64,000 nt of DNA from Streptomyces sp. ISL-94 (GCF_018614075.1 NZ_JAGGOZ010000002.1:1-64000); one strand, 5' to 3'. Positions 52,541 to 62,663 are shown, counted from the stretch's first letter. Made by a program: numbers and translations. The notes: generated from the sequence alone by a model not told the origin.

Positions 52541-54439
52541 GTGGCAGCCGAATCGAGCCCGCTCAAGGCCGCACAGCCCGGAAAGCCTGCCGCCGTCGAG
52601 CCCGTGAAGACCGTGATCGACGGGCGGGTGCGCGAGGTACGGGTGCCCGCGCTGGCGGCCGTACCGGGGCGGGGCTCCCTCGGGGACATCCCCTTCGACA
52701 ACGCCCGCGAGGCCCCCGCCGAGGCCGTGCTCGCCCGCAAGGAGCGCGACGGGTCCTGGCGGGACGTCACGGCCGCCGAGTTCGCGGCCGAGGTGCTCGC
52801 CGTCGCCAAGGGGCTCATCGCCGAGGGGCTCCGCGAGGGCGACCGGCTGGCGATCATGGCGCGGACCACCTACGAGTGGACCCTGCTCGACTTCGCCGGA
52901 TGGGCCGCCGGGCTGGTCACCGTGCCCATCTATCCGACCTCCTCGGTGATCCAGGCGCGCTGGATCATCCACGACTCCGGCGCTGTGGCCTGCGCCGTCG
53001 AGGACACCGCGCAGGCCCGCCTCATCAGCGCCGAGCGGGTCAACCTGCCCTGGCTGGCGCACCTGTGGGAAATCGACACGGGCGTGGTCGCCCGGCTGGT
53101 CAAGGCCGGGGAGCACCTGCCCGACGCGCTGGTCCACCAGCGCCTGGCCGCCCGTACGCCGGACTCCGTGGCGACCCTGATCTACACCTCGGGCACCACC
53201 GGGCAGCCCAAGGGGTGCGTGATCACCCACGCCAACTTCTTCGCCGAGGTCGACAACGCGGTCGAGCTGCTGCACCCCGTCTTCAAGTCGGCCGGCAAGG
53301 ACCCGGCGTCCACGCTGCTCTTCCTGCCGCTGTCGCACGTCTTCGGGCGGATGGTGGCCGTCGGCTGCCTGCGGGCCCGCGTCAAGCTCGGGCACGCGCC
53401 CAGCATCCGTACCGAGGACCTCCTCGCCGACCTCGCCGGCTTCCGGCCGACCTTCCTCCTCGCCGTCCCCTACGTCCTGGAGAAGGTCTACAACACCGCC
53501 CGCGCCACCGCCGAGAAGATGGGCCGGGCCTCGTCCTTCGACCGGGCCGCCCGCATCGCCCGGCGGTACGGGGAACTCGTCGAGGGCAAGGCCCCGGGGC
53601 TCGGGCTGCGCGCCGCGCGGGCGCTGTACGACCCGCTCGTCTACCGCCGCATCCGGGCGGCGCTCGGCGGCCGCGTCCGGTACATCCTGAGCGGCGGATC
53701 CCCCCTCGGCCGCCGGCTCGCCGCCTTCTACACCGGCGCCGGCATCGAGGTCTTCGAGGGCTACGGGCTCACGGAGACGACCGGCGCCAGCACCGTGACC
53801 CCGCCGCAGCGGCCCCGCCTCGGCACGGTCGGCTGGCCGCTGCCGGGCACGGCGGTACGGATCGCGGAGGACGGCGAGGTGCTGCTGGGCGGGCGGCACG
53901 TCTTCGCCGGCTACTGGAACACGGCCCAGGCGGTCCCGCCGGGCGGCTGGCTGGCCACCGGCGACATCGGGGAGCTCGACGCCGACGGGTACCTCACCAT
54001 CACCGGCCGCAAGAAGGACCTGATCATCACCTCCGGCGGAAAGAACGTGGCCCCGGCCCCGCTGGAGGACTGGCTGCGGGCCCACCCGCTGGTCGGCCAG
54101 TGCATGGTGGTCGGCGACAACCGGCCCTACATCACCGCACTGATCACCCTGGAGCCGGACGGGCTGCTGCACTGGCGCCAGATGCACAAGAAGACCGGGG
54201 TGCCGATGCGGGAGCTGGTACGGGACGAGGCGCTGCGCGCGGACCTCCAGCGGGCGGTGGACGAGGCGAACCGGCTGGTCTCGCGGGCCGAGTCGATCCG
54301 CAGCTTCACCGTCTTGCCGGGCGATTTCACGGAGGCGCGGGGGCACCTCACGCCGTCGCTGAAGCTCAAGCGGGGCGCGATCCTGCGGGACTGCGCCCAG
54401 CAGATCGAGGAGCTGTACGGGGCCCCGCGCGAGCCCTGA
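52541..54439 (+). CDS. Long-chain fatty acid-CoA ligase (AMP-forming)
   Basis: 632 residues from GTG 52541. Activates a carboxylic acid with ATP and couples it to CoA. Motifs: A3 TLIYTSGTTGQPKGCVITHA, A5 FEGYGLTETTGASTVTPPQ, A7/A8 LATGDIGELDADGYLTITGR and KKDLIITSGGKNVAP, A10 SLKLKRGAIL with the catalytic Lys region. Shape and length match FACS/FadD15-type ligases of actinobacteria. A second, more distant ligase gene starts at 59009. Confidence 0.92.
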   Translation: MAAESSPLKAAQPGKPAAVEPVKTVIDGRVREVRVPALAAVPGRGSLGDIPFDNAREAPAEAVLARKERDGSWRDVTAAEFAAEVLAVAKGLIAEGLREGDRLAIMARTTYEWTLLDFAGWAAGLVTVPIYPTSSVIQARWIIHDSGAVACAVEDTAQARLISAERVNLPWLAHLWEIDTGVVARLVKAGEHLPDALVHQRLAARTPDSVATLIYTSGTTGQPKGCVITHANFFAEVDNAVELLHPVFKSAGKDPASTLLFLPLSHVFGRMVAVGCLRARVKLGHAPSIRTEDLLADLAGFRPTFLLAVPYVLEKVYNTARATAEKMGRASSFDRAARIARRYGELVEGKAPGLGLRAARALYDPLVYRRIRAALGGRVRYILSGGSPLGRRLAAFYTGAGIEVFEGYGLTETTGASTVTPPQRPRLGTVGWPLPGTAVRIAEDGEVLLGGRHVFAGYWNTAQAVPPGGWLATGDIGELDADGYLTITGRKKDLIITSGGKNVAPAPLEDWLRAHPLVGQCMVVGDNRPYITALITLEPDGLLHWRQMHKKTGVPMRELVRDEALRADLQRAVDEANRLVSRAESIRSFTVLPGDFTEARGHLTPSLKLKRGAILRDCAQQIEELYGAPREP

Positions 54440-54660
54440 CCCCGGGCACGGCCCGACCCCTGGGGCTCCGCCCCGGCGAGACCGGATGTGGTGCAGGTGG
54501 GTGGGCCTGGCGGCTCAAGGATCGGGGCTCCGCCCCGGACCCTCCCCCAGACTCCGTCCGGGGGGACCCCCACCCCTCGAAACGCCGGCGAGGCTGGAGA
54601 GGTGGGCGGGCGGTGGTGCCGGTGCGCGCTTATGGTGGGCTGACTGGTCCGGGGGGTCAC
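54440..54660. repeat. Streptomyces-type GC-rich intergenic repeat
   Basis: Two GGGGCTCCGCCCCGG blocks (54466 and 54527), then CTCCGTCCGGGGGGACCCCC and CGCCGGCGAGGCTGGAGAGG. These are the palindromic modules found between many Streptomyces genes; similar modules recur at 57590-57800. No gene. Confidence 0.7.
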
Positions 54661-54674
54661 CCGAGGAGGGTGCA

Positions 54675-56279
54675 GTGCCCCGTACCCGTTTCCGCACCGA
54701 TTCCCGTACCCGTTTCCGCACCGATTCCCGTGCCGGGATGCGCCCCCTTGTGCGTCCCCGTACGCGCTCCCGTGCCGTTGCCGCCGCCTGTGTGCTGGCC
54801 CTGGCGGGGCTGGCGGGCGCACCGGTTCCCCGCGCCCCTGCCCCCGCGCCAGACCCCGCGGGGATCCGGTGGGGAGCCTGCCCCGAGAAGCCCGTGCCCG
54901 CCGACATGTGGTGCGGGACCGTGGAGGTGCCGCTCGATTACGCCGCCCCGGCCAAGGGCACCGTCACGGTGGCCCTGGCCCGGATACCGGCCACCGACCG
55001 CAAGAAGCGCCTGGGCTCGCTCCTGCTGAACTACGGCGGCCCCGGTAGCCCGGGCGTCGCGAACCTGGCCGCCGACCCCAAGCTCTTCGCCGACCTCGGC
55101 GAGCGCTACGACCTCGTCGCCTTCGACCCCCGCGGGGTCGGCCACAGCGAGCCCGTCTCCTGCGGCGGCTCCCTGGAGACCGAGACCTACGCCGACGAGG
55201 ACGCCGCCGCGCAGCTGGCCGCCCTGCGCGCCGTGGCCAGGCGCTGCGAGCTGGCCTCCGGGCCCGTGCTCCGGTACATCGGGACCGTGAACGCCGCCCG
55301 CGACCTGGACGTGATGCGCGAGGCCTTGGGCGACCGCAAGCTCAACTACCTCGGCTTCTCCTACGGGACCCGGCTCGGCGCCGTGTACGCCGCCCAGTTC
55401 CCCGGCAGGACAGGCCGCATGGTCCTCGACGGCGTGGACACCCTCACGGAGCCGCTGGCCGAGCAGGCGCTCGCGTCGGCGCGCGGCCAGCAGCGGGCGC
55501 TGGACAACTTCCTGGCCTGGTGCGCCCACCGGAAGGACTGCGTGTACGGGACCAACACGCGCAGCGCCAGGGAGAGGGTCGAGGCCCTGGTGACGCGGCT
55601 CGACGCGGAGCCGCTGATCGGCCACGACGGCTCGTACGTGACCGGGCAGGACGCGGTCGGGGCCATCGGCAGCGCGCTGTACGCGAAGAGAATGTGGCCC
55701 GACCTCGCGGACGCGCTGGCGATGGCCGAGCGGGACCACGACCCGGTGGGACTCCTCCAGCTGGGCGGCCCGACCGGCCCCGAGCCCTCCTCCGATGGCG
55801 GCCAGGACGCCGCCGGCCCCGGCACCGTACCCGCCGACAACGCCGAGGCCGCCCTCGCCGCCGTGAGCTGCGCCGACGACCCGGACCGGTCCAACGACAC
55901 GGCCTCTCCGGCGGCCATAGAGAAGGAACTGGCGGACCTGAAGGACGAGTTCCTGAAGGTGTCCGAGATCTTCGGGCCGAGCCGGCTGATGACGGTGCTC
56001 GCCTGCTACGGGCGCCCCGCCGGCACCGACTTCATCCGGAAGATCGACCGCCCGGGCGCCCCGCGCATGATGCTGATCGGCACCCGGGGCGACCCGGCGA
56101 CCCCGTACGAGTGGACGGAGGAGACGGCGAAGCGGCTCGGCTCGGCGGTCGTCGTGGACTACAAGGGCGACGGGCACACCGGCTACGCCTCCTCGCCGTG
56201 CGTGCGCGAGTACGCGGACGGCTTCCTGATCGACGGGCGGCTGCCGGCCGGGACGCGGTCCTGCCCGGCCGGCGAGTGA
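54675..56279 (+). CDS. Secreted tripeptidyl aminopeptidase-type alpha/beta hydrolase
   Basis: 534 residues from GTG 54675 (GAGGAGGG upstream). A 24-base N-terminal duplication encodes RTRFRTDS twice before the signal peptide (SRAVAAACVLALAGLAGAPV). Catalytic domain: SLLLNYGGPGSPGVANLAAD (oxyanion), DLVAFDPRGVGHSEPVSC, nucleophile in LGFSYGTRLGAVYAA, C-terminal TAP-like region LIGTRGDPATPYEWTEETAK (Asp) and YKGDGHTGYASSPCVREYAD (His). Such enzymes (SlpD/SlpE, Tap) remove N-terminal tripeptides from extracellular peptides. No lipobox, so probably released. Confidence 0.92.
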   Translation: MPRTRFRTDSRTRFRTDSRAGMRPLVRPRTRSRAVAAACVLALAGLAGAPVPRAPAPAPDPAGIRWGACPEKPVPADMWCGTVEVPLDYAAPAKGTVTVALARIPATDRKKRLGSLLLNYGGPGSPGVANLAADPKLFADLGERYDLVAFDPRGVGHSEPVSCGGSLETETYADEDAAAQLAALRAVARRCELASGPVLRYIGTVNAARDLDVMREALGDRKLNYLGFSYGTRLGAVYAAQFPGRTGRMVLDGVDTLTEPLAEQALASARGQQRALDNFLAWCAHRKDCVYGTNTRSARERVEALVTRLDAEPLIGHDGSYVTGQDAVGAIGSALYAKRMWPDLADALAMAERDHDPVGLLQLGGPTGPEPSSDGGQDAAGPGTVPADNAEAALAAVSCADDPDRSNDTASPAAIEKELADLKDEFLKVSEIFGPSRLMTVLACYGRPAGTDFIRKIDRPGAPRMMLIGTRGDPATPYEWTEETAKRLGSAVVVDYKGDGHTGYASSPCVREYADGFLIDGRLPAGTRSCPAGE

Positions 56280-56289
56280 GCGGCCCCTG

Positions 56290-57441
56290 CTAGCAGTTGG
56301 GGCGGGCCGGGCGGTCGGCGAAGCGGTCCGCCAGCCAGTTCCCGGCCTCCAGGGAGTGGGTGATCACGCCGCTGACGTGCTCACCGACCCAGATGGTGTC
56401 GAATTCGAGGTTCGCGCCCTTCGCGCACCAGTCGGAGCGCAGCTGTCGGCCCACCCCGTACGGGATCAACTCGTCGCCGAGGGCGTGGTACTGGTACACC
56501 GGCGCGGCCGGGGCCGTCCGCCCGAGCCGGCTCTGGTTGAGGCGGGCCTGCCAGTCGGGTTGGGCGAGCGGGTCGCGCGTGGTGAGGTCGGAGATCCGCT
56601 TGAAGGAGCCGGCGATGGCGTCGATGGCGACGCAGCCCTCCTTCATACCGTTGACCAGGAGCTTGCCGGCCGGGTTGAGGTAGGAGTCGAGCCCCAGCTC
56701 CGGGAAGGCGGCGTCCTGGCCGGCGGCCGCCATGAAGATGAGGCCGGACCCGTAGGAGCCGTTGTTGAACTCGGCGACCTTCATCAGGTCGGCGGGGACA
56801 CCGCCGGCCGCCGTGCCCTTGACCTTGAGCTCGGGGGCGTACGAGCCCTGCAACTCGGCGGCCCAGCCGGCGGCCTGGCCGCCCTGGGAGTAGCCCATGA
56901 TGCCGACGGGCGTGTCCGCCGAGAGCCCAGCCTCCGGCAGGCGGGTGGCGGCGCGGGCGGCGTCGAGCATGGCGTGCCCGGCGGAGGGGCCCACGGTGTA
57001 GGTGTGGACGCCCGGGGTGCCGAGGCCCTCGTAGTCGGTGACGACCACGGCCCAGCCGCGCAGGGTGAGCTGCTGGATGAGGTTGGCCTCCATGGCGGTG
57101 CCGTACGGGAGGTTGTTGCTCGGCGCGCAGGAGTCGCCCATGCCGACGGTGCCGACGGCGTACGTGACGAGGGGGCGGGGGCCGGTGCGGCCGTCCTGCG
57201 GGACGATGACGGTGCCGGAGACGGTGTTGGGGGCGCCGTCGGCGGTGGTGGAGCGGTAGTGGATCTTCCAGGCCTTGGTGTTGGTGGGCTGGCCGGGGAG
57301 GGGGTGGAAGGCGGAGGGGACGCTGGTGACGATGTCGCCGGCGGCGCCGGTGGCCTCGCCGGCCTGGGCGGAGGCGGCGGGCATCCAGGCGGCGAGGGCC
57401 AGGGCGGCCACGGCGGTGAGGGCGGTGCTGCGGATTCGCAT
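56290..57441 (-). CDS. Secretory lipase (LIP family)
   Basis: 383 residues. Sec signal peptide (STALTAVAALALAAWMPAAS, cleavage near SAQA). Alpha/beta hydrolase of the secretory lipase type: VTYAVGTVGMGDSCAPSNNL, RGWAVVVTDYEGLGTPGVHT, nucleophile GIMGYSQGGQAAGWAAE, YHALGDELIPYGVGRQL (Asp) and IWVGEHVSGVITHSLEAGNW (His). Cys in DSCAPSN, EGCVAID, DWCAKGA and the terminal PNC may form two disulphides. Convergent with the aminopeptidase gene. Confidence 0.9.
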   Translation of the reverse strand: MRIRSTALTAVAALALAAWMPAASAQAGEATGAAGDIVTSVPSAFHPLPGQPTNTKAWKIHYRSTTADGAPNTVSGTVIVPQDGRTGPRPLVTYAVGTVGMGDSCAPSNNLPYGTAMEANLIQQLTLRGWAVVVTDYEGLGTPGVHTYTVGPSAGHAMLDAARAATRLPEAGLSADTPVGIMGYSQGGQAAGWAAELQGSYAPELKVKGTAAGGVPADLMKVAEFNNGSYGSGLIFMAAAGQDAAFPELGLDSYLNPAGKLLVNGMKEGCVAIDAIAGSFKRISDLTTRDPLAQPDWQARLNQSRLGRTAPAAPVYQYHALGDELIPYGVGRQLRSDWCAKGANLEFDTIWVGEHVSGVITHSLEAGNWLADRFADRPARPNC

Positions 57442-57589
57442 GGGCGGCTCTCCCAAAGACGGTCCGGGTGGGGGCAGGTGAGCCGAAGGTAGTGACCGAC
57501 CGGTCAGAAGGTCGCTGACCGGGCAGCTCACCTTTCCTGACCCCGCAGGCCACCGGGTCCGCCGCGGCGGTCGCCCCCGAGGTCCGCAG

Positions 57590-57800
57590 GTGCGGCGCCG
57601 TCGCCGGGGGCCAGCCCCCGGACCCCCGCGCCTCAATCGCCGGCGGGGCTGGAATGGGCTGCTCTGCGCCGCCACCTTCACCCACGCACTCGGGCGGGCA
57701 ACCCCAGCCCCGAATCTTGTGCCTGCGCCCACGCACTCAGGCGGGGCACATTCAGCCTCGCCGGCGCTTGAGGCGCGGGGTGCGGGGGCGGAGCCCCAGG
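57590..57800. repeat. GC-rich palindromic intergenic repeat cluster
   Basis: GGGGGCCAGCCCCCGGACCC, CGCCTCAATCGCCGGCGGGG, CAGCCTCGCCGGCGCTTGAG and GGGGCGGAGCCCCAGGGG. Mirror-image copies of the module CAGCCxCGCCGGCGxTTGAG face each other. Typical Streptomyces repeat sequence; no gene in 57442-57806 apart from the promoter side of the lipase. Confidence 0.75.
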
Positions 57801-57806
57801 GGTTCG

Positions 57807-58817
57807 CTAGCCGGCGGATGCCCCGCGGTAGGCGCCCGGGGTGGTGCCCGTCCAGCGGCGGAACGCGCGGTGGAAGGCCGTGTCCTCCGAGAAGCCCAGC
57901 CGAGCCGCGAGCTCCGCGATCGGCTCGCCGCCTTCCGCCAGCCCCGCGATCGCCGCGTCCCGGCGGACCTGGTCCTTCAGCCGCTGGAAGGACGTCCCCT
58001 CCCGCTGGAGCCGTCGCCGCAGCGTCGCCGGGGACACCGCCAGCCGCGCCGCGACCTCGCCGAGCGCCGGCAGCCGCGGCGAGCCCCGCAGGTGCTGCGT
58101 GAGGGTCCGGCGGACCTGTTCCGCGACCGTGGTCCCGTACTCCGGCCGCGACAGCAGGTCGAAGGGGGCGCGCCGCAGCATCGCGTCGAGCGCGGCCTCG
58201 TCCCGTACGAGCGGAGCCGTCAGCCAGTGCGCGTCGAACGCGGCGCCCGTACGGTCCTCCCCGAAGCGGACCGGGCAGTCGAAGAGGAGGGCGTACTCGT
58301 CCTTGTGCGGCGGCGGGGGATAGGAGAACGCGGCGTAGGCGAGCGGGATGCGCCGCCCGACCAGCCAGCTGCTCAACCGGTGCCAGATCGCGAGCACGCA
58401 CTCGGTGAGGAAGCGCTCCTCGTCCCGCGTGAAGTCGTTCCGCACCGTGAACCGGGCTTCCCCGCCCGCCACTTCCAGCGCCAGCTCCGGTCCCCCCGGG
58501 AACAGCCCGTAGAAGGCGGCCGCCCGTTCCGTCGCCGCGCCCAGGTCCCGGCAGCCCAGCGAGGCGTAGCACATCATGGCGAAGGTGCCGGGGCGGCTCG
58601 GGACCGCGCCCAGGCCGAGGAACTCGTCCTGCGTGGTCCGGTACAGCGCCCGGAAGAGGCGGGCGAACTGCGCCGGAGTGATTCGCGCCCGGTCGTCGCC
58701 CAGCAGCAGCGGCGGGATCTGCGCCTCCTGGAGCAGCGGCACGGTGTCGATCCCGCTGCCGCGGGCCCCCGCGAGCACGGCACGCACATGGTGCACGGTG
58801 ACCGTCCGCCTCCCCAT
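57807..58817 (-). CDS. AraC-family regulator with arabinose-binding-type (PF12625-like) N-terminal domain
   Basis: 336 residues. N-terminal ligand domain: LLQEAQIPPLLLGDDRARIT, PAQFARLFRALYRTTQDEFL, GGEARFTVRNDF, CVLAIWHRLSSWLVGRRIPL, CPVRFGEDRTGAAFDAHWL. C-terminal AraC double HTH: LGEVAARLAVSPATLRRRLQ and IAELAARLGFSEDTAFHRAF then RRWTGTTPGAYR. Regulators of this OruR/ArgR subtype often control lipid, steroid or amino-acid catabolism. It is divergent from the acyl-CoA ligase gene at 59009, a likely target. Confidence 0.93.
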   Translation of the reverse strand: MGRRTVTVHHVRAVLAGARGSGIDTVPLLQEAQIPPLLLGDDRARITPAQFARLFRALYRTTQDEFLGLGAVPSRPGTFAMMCYASLGCRDLGAATERAAAFYGLFPGGPELALEVAGGEARFTVRNDFTRDEERFLTECVLAIWHRLSSWLVGRRIPLAYAAFSYPPPPHKDEYALLFDCPVRFGEDRTGAAFDAHWLTAPLVRDEAALDAMLRRAPFDLLSRPEYGTTVAEQVRRTLTQHLRGSPRLPALGEVAARLAVSPATLRRRLQREGTSFQRLKDQVRRDAAIAGLAEGGEPIAELAARLGFSEDTAFHRAFRRWTGTTPGAYRGASAG

Positions 58818-59008
58818 GGGTCAGACGGTAGCCCTCCGCGCCGCCGCGCGATACGGCTGCGGCGGTCCTCAGGCACGGAGGAGTTGCCGGCCAACAGGCG
58901 GCGCCCGGATGAGCGCTGCGGCCAGCACCCCTGACGCTTCCGGTCATGCCGCCGCGCCGCACCGGCTGCCTAGCGTCGGAGGGTCACCAACTCCCTGGAG
59001 GGCATGCG

Positions 59009-60742
59009 ATGGACGTCGACGCGCGGCCGAGCACGCTGGCGCGGTTCACCCAGTGGACCGAGGAGCGGTACGGGCCGGAGACGGCCCTGCGGTTCCGGGC
59101 GCCCGGCGGCGACTGGCAGACCCGGACGTACGGGGAACTGGGCGCGCAGGTACGGGCCGTCGGGCGCGCGCTGCTCGGGCTGGGGGTCGCCGCCGGGGAG
59201 CGGGTGGCCGTACTGGCCGAGACGCGGCCGCAGTGGACGTACACCCACTTCGGGGTGCTGGCGGCCGGCGCGGTCCTCGTGCCCGTGTATCCGACGGCGG
59301 GGGACGAGGAGGTCGCCTGGGTGCTGTCCGACTCGGAGGCGGTGGCCGTGGTCTGCGACGACGAGACGCAGGCGGTCCGGGTGGAGGCCCTGCGGGCGAA
59401 GCTGCCCATGCTCCGGGCGGTGGTCCTGATGGACGCGCTGCCGGCCCTGCCCCCGGCCCCGGAGGCCGAACTCCTCGCCCGGGCGGCGGCCGTCACCCCC
59501 GCCGAGGACGCGTCGATCGTCTACACCTCGGGGACCACGGGCCTGCCCAAGGGCTGCCGCCTCACCCACGGCAACCTGGGCGCCATCCAGGACGCGACCC
59601 TCCCGCTGATCAAGGGCGGGCCGGGGGACTCGACGTACCTCTACCTGCCGCTCGCGCACCTGCTGGCCCAGCTGATCCAGTTCACCACGCTGCTGGAGGG
59701 CGGGGAGCTCTGCTACTACGGGGGCCGCATCGAGGACGTGCTCGCGGAGCTGGGCACCGTACGGCCCACGCATCTGCCGTCCGTACCACGCCTGTTCGAG
59801 AAGCTCCACTCGGTGGTGCTCACGCTGGCGGAGGCGGCGCAGGGCAGCCGCGAGCGGTTCGAGGAGGCCGTACGGCTGGGCGTGCTGGCGGCGGAGGGCC
59901 GGCTGCCGGAATCCCTCCGGGGGGAGTACGAGGCCGCGGACAAGGCGCTCTACTCCCTGGTCCGGGGCGCCTTCGGGGGGCGGCTGAAGTGGGCCCTCAC
60001 CGGTGGCGCGCCGATCGCCCCGGCCACCCTGAACTTCCTGCGGGCGTGCGGGATCTCGGTGTTCGAGGGCTACGGGATGACCGAGTCGGGCGGGGTCATC
60101 TCCCTCAACCACCCCGCGGCCGTGCGCCACGGGACGGTGGGCCGGCCCATCGACGGCTGCGAGGTGCGCATCGCCGAGGACGGCGAGGTGCTGGCCCGCG
60201 GCCCGATGGTCTTCCCGGGCTACCACGCCAACGCGGCGGCCACGGCGGACGCCCTCGACCCCGACGGCTGGCTCCACACCGGTGACCTGGGCGAGCTGGA
60301 CGGCGACGGCTACCTCCGCATCACCGGCCGCAAGAAGGAGCTGATCATCACCTCGGCCGGGAAGAACATCACCCCGACGGAGGTCGAGTTCGCCGTCCAG
60401 CGCTCCCGCTACGTCTCCCGCGCCGTGCTGATCGGCGACCGCCGCCCGCACCCGGTGGCCCTGATCACCCTGGACGCGGAGGAGATCACCGCCTGGGCGG
60501 GGCGCGAGGGCCTCGACCCGGGGCCGGTCCCGGCCGCCCACCCGGCCGTCCGCGCCCTGATCGAGGAGGCGGTGGCGCAGGCCAACGCCACGGTCTCCCG
60601 CGCGGCCCGCATCCGCGCCTTCCACATCCTCCCGGAGGACTTCACGATCGACGCGGGCACCCTGACTCCGACCCTGAAGCTGCGCCGCACGGCGGTGGCG
60701 CAGCGGTACGCGCGGGAGATCGAGGACCTTTACGGGGGATGA
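59009..60742 (+). CDS. AMP-dependent acyl-CoA ligase
   Basis: 577 residues from ATG 59009 (TGGAGGG upstream). Motifs: ASIVYTSGTTGLPKGCRLTH, FEGYGMTESGGVISLNHPAA, LHTGDLGELDGDGYLRITGR, KKELIITSAGKNITP and LTPTLKLRRTAVAQRY. Same long-chain ligase subgroup as the gene at 52541 (both lack a lid insertion), but clearly divergent. Divergently arranged with an AraC regulator. Confidence 0.92.
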   Translation: MDVDARPSTLARFTQWTEERYGPETALRFRAPGGDWQTRTYGELGAQVRAVGRALLGLGVAAGERVAVLAETRPQWTYTHFGVLAAGAVLVPVYPTAGDEEVAWVLSDSEAVAVVCDDETQAVRVEALRAKLPMLRAVVLMDALPALPPAPEAELLARAAAVTPAEDASIVYTSGTTGLPKGCRLTHGNLGAIQDATLPLIKGGPGDSTYLYLPLAHLLAQLIQFTTLLEGGELCYYGGRIEDVLAELGTVRPTHLPSVPRLFEKLHSVVLTLAEAAQGSRERFEEAVRLGVLAAEGRLPESLRGEYEAADKALYSLVRGAFGGRLKWALTGGAPIAPATLNFLRACGISVFEGYGMTESGGVISLNHPAAVRHGTVGRPIDGCEVRIAEDGEVLARGPMVFPGYHANAAATADALDPDGWLHTGDLGELDGDGYLRITGRKKELIITSAGKNITPTEVEFAVQRSRYVSRAVLIGDRRPHPVALITLDAEEITAWAGREGLDPGPVPAAHPAVRALIEEAVAQANATVSRAARIRAFHILPEDFTIDAGTLTPTLKLRRTAVAQRYAREIEDLYGG

Positions 60743-60990
60743 AGCAGCCGGTCACCCTAAAGGCCTGCTTGGGGAGGGGAGTCGGGAAAATCGGGTGTCA
60801 TGGGGGAAATGGGTGCAGGTGCGTACGTCCTCTGTCCGTTCTGCCACGAGACCGGGTGAAGCCGAGACGAATGGCGGGTCACATCTGCAGGGGGGACGGC
60901 AAGTCGCTTCCGAATACCTGATAGACAGTGGATATTCACGGCCCGACCGGCCGTATGCCTTTGGACGGCTCCTGGGGGGATCGCCGCACT

Positions 60991-62661
60991 GTGAAGCCGC
61001 TTCACCGTCACCTCGTCAACACCTCGCGCAAGGTCCTGTGCACAGCCGCCCTCGCGGCCAGCCTGACCACCGCCGCGGTCGTGACCAACCCGTCGACCGC
61101 CGACGCGGGGGAGTCCGAACCGACCCCGGACAGCCCGCAGGCCGCCGACCGCGGTGATGCCCGGCTGGATCTGCCCGGCATAGTCGCCGACCCGCCGGCC
61201 GCCGGGGCGAGCGCCACGGACGGGGCCAGCGGGATACCCGGCACCGCCCTCGACGCCTACAAGCGTGCCGAGCTGTCGGTGGCCGCCGCGCTCCCCGGCT
61301 GCAAACTGCCCTGGCAGCTGCTCGCGGGCATCGGCAGGGTCGAGTCCGTACACGCCACGGGCTACGGGCTCAAGGCCGACGGCTCCACCGAGAAGCCGAT
61401 CCGCGGGCCCCGCCTCGACGGCAACGGCTTCGCCGAGATCCGCGACACCGACAAGGGCGAGTGGGACGCGGACGCCGAGTACGACCGGGCCATCGGCCCG
61501 CTGCAGTTCATCCCCTCCACGTGGAGGACCTGGGGCGCCGACGGCAACGGCGACGGCAAGCGGGACCCGAACAACATCTACGACGCGGCGCTGGGCGCGG
61601 GCCTCTACCTGTGCGCGGGCGACCGGGACCTGTCGGTCGCGGCCAAGCTCGACTCGGCGATCCTCAGCTACAACAACTCCCGCGAGTACGTGAACACCGT
61701 GCTCGGCTACATGCGGCAGTACCAGGCCGGCGGCGTCACCGAGGTGCCGAACCCGCCCGCGGGCGACTACCCGACCCAGCCGCCGGGCACCCTGCCGACG
61801 CCGCACCCCCAGCCGCAGCCGCAGACCCCGAGGCCGACGCCGACTCCCACCCCGACGCCCACGCCTACGCCGACTCCCACCCCGACCCCGACCCCGACCC
61901 CGACGCCGGCCGCGCACCTGGCCGAACTGACGCTGCTCGGCGGCTCAGGGCTCACGGCCGAGACGGGGGCGGACTTCACGGAGGCCGCGAAGGTGAAGGC
62001 GGCGCTCAGCGACGGCAAGCCCGCCGTCGGGCAGGAGGTCGTCTTCACGGTCGAGGAGGACACCACCGGCGGCACCGGCTTCGGCACGTCCGCGGAGAAG
62101 TCCGTGGCGGTCAAGGCGGGTGCCGACGGTACCGCGGCCGCGCCCAAGCTCAAGGCGGGCGCCCAGGCGGGCACCTTCACCCTGCGGGTCTCGGCGTACG
62201 ACAAGTACGGCCACTTCACGGTGAAGTTCACGGGCAAGGTCACCGCCAAGCCGGTCGCGGACAAGCTGGCCCGCCCGGACGGCGCGAAGCCGCTGGAGGC
62301 GGTCGCCGGTAAGGGCATCGAGGGCGTCGCGGTCCTCGCCACGGTCGGCGGCAAGGCCGTCGAGGGCACGGAGACCGTCGCCGAGCTGGTCGTACAGGAC
62401 AAGGACGGCACGTGGATCCCGGTGGACCCGGCGACCGCGAAGGGCCCGTACTTCAAGGACGAGACCGGCAAGAAGATCTTCAGCCTGACGCTCCCCAAGA
62501 CGGGCGCCGACGGCAAGATCGTCCTCCCGGTGCTCTTCACCGACGCGGACCTGCCCGCGGGGACCTACTCCCTGCGCCTGACCACCCCTCAAAAGGTGAC
62601 CCTGACCCTGGACATCAAGATCACCGCCCCCCAGCCGATCCCGGCCCCCACCCAGCCGTAG
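60991..62661 (+). CDS. Secreted lytic transglycosylase with (PT)n linker and Ig-like C-terminal domain
   Basis: 556 residues from GTG 60991 (TGGGGGGA upstream; GTG 60928 in frame would add 21 residues). Signal peptide VLCTAALAASLTTAAVVTN with cleavage near TADA. SLT-like core (about 110-260): LPWQLLAGIGRVESVHATGY with catalytic Glu, RAIGPLQFIPSTWRTWGADG, and DLSVAAKLDSAILSYNNSRE. Then a Pro/Gln/Thr linker with about 15 PT repeats, and two beta domains (LTAETGADFTEAAKVKAALS; KGIEGVAVLATVGGKAVEG). Cleaves the glycan strand of peptidoglycan. No riboswitch of the ydaO type is visible in the 250-bp leader. Confidence 0.9.
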   Translation: MKPLHRHLVNTSRKVLCTAALAASLTTAAVVTNPSTADAGESEPTPDSPQAADRGDARLDLPGIVADPPAAGASATDGASGIPGTALDAYKRAELSVAAALPGCKLPWQLLAGIGRVESVHATGYGLKADGSTEKPIRGPRLDGNGFAEIRDTDKGEWDADAEYDRAIGPLQFIPSTWRTWGADGNGDGKRDPNNIYDAALGAGLYLCAGDRDLSVAAKLDSAILSYNNSREYVNTVLGYMRQYQAGGVTEVPNPPAGDYPTQPPGTLPTPHPQPQPQTPRPTPTPTPTPTPTPTPTPTPTPTPTPAAHLAELTLLGGSGLTAETGADFTEAAKVKAALSDGKPAVGQEVVFTVEEDTTGGTGFGTSAEKSVAVKAGADGTAAAPKLKAGAQAGTFTLRVSAYDKYGHFTVKFTGKVTAKPVADKLARPDGAKPLEAVAGKGIEGVAVLATVGGKAVEGTETVAELVVQDKDGTWIPVDPATAKGPYFKDETGKKIFSLTLPKTGADGKIVLPVLFTDADLPAGTYSLRLTTPQKVTLTLDIKITAPQPIPAPTQP

Positions 62662-62663
62662 CC

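Noticed and set aside
60743..60990. ydaO-type (c-di-AMP) riboswitch before the transglycosylase gene
   Set aside because: Such switches control some Streptomyces wall hydrolases, but the conserved blocks are not present in this 250-bp leader.
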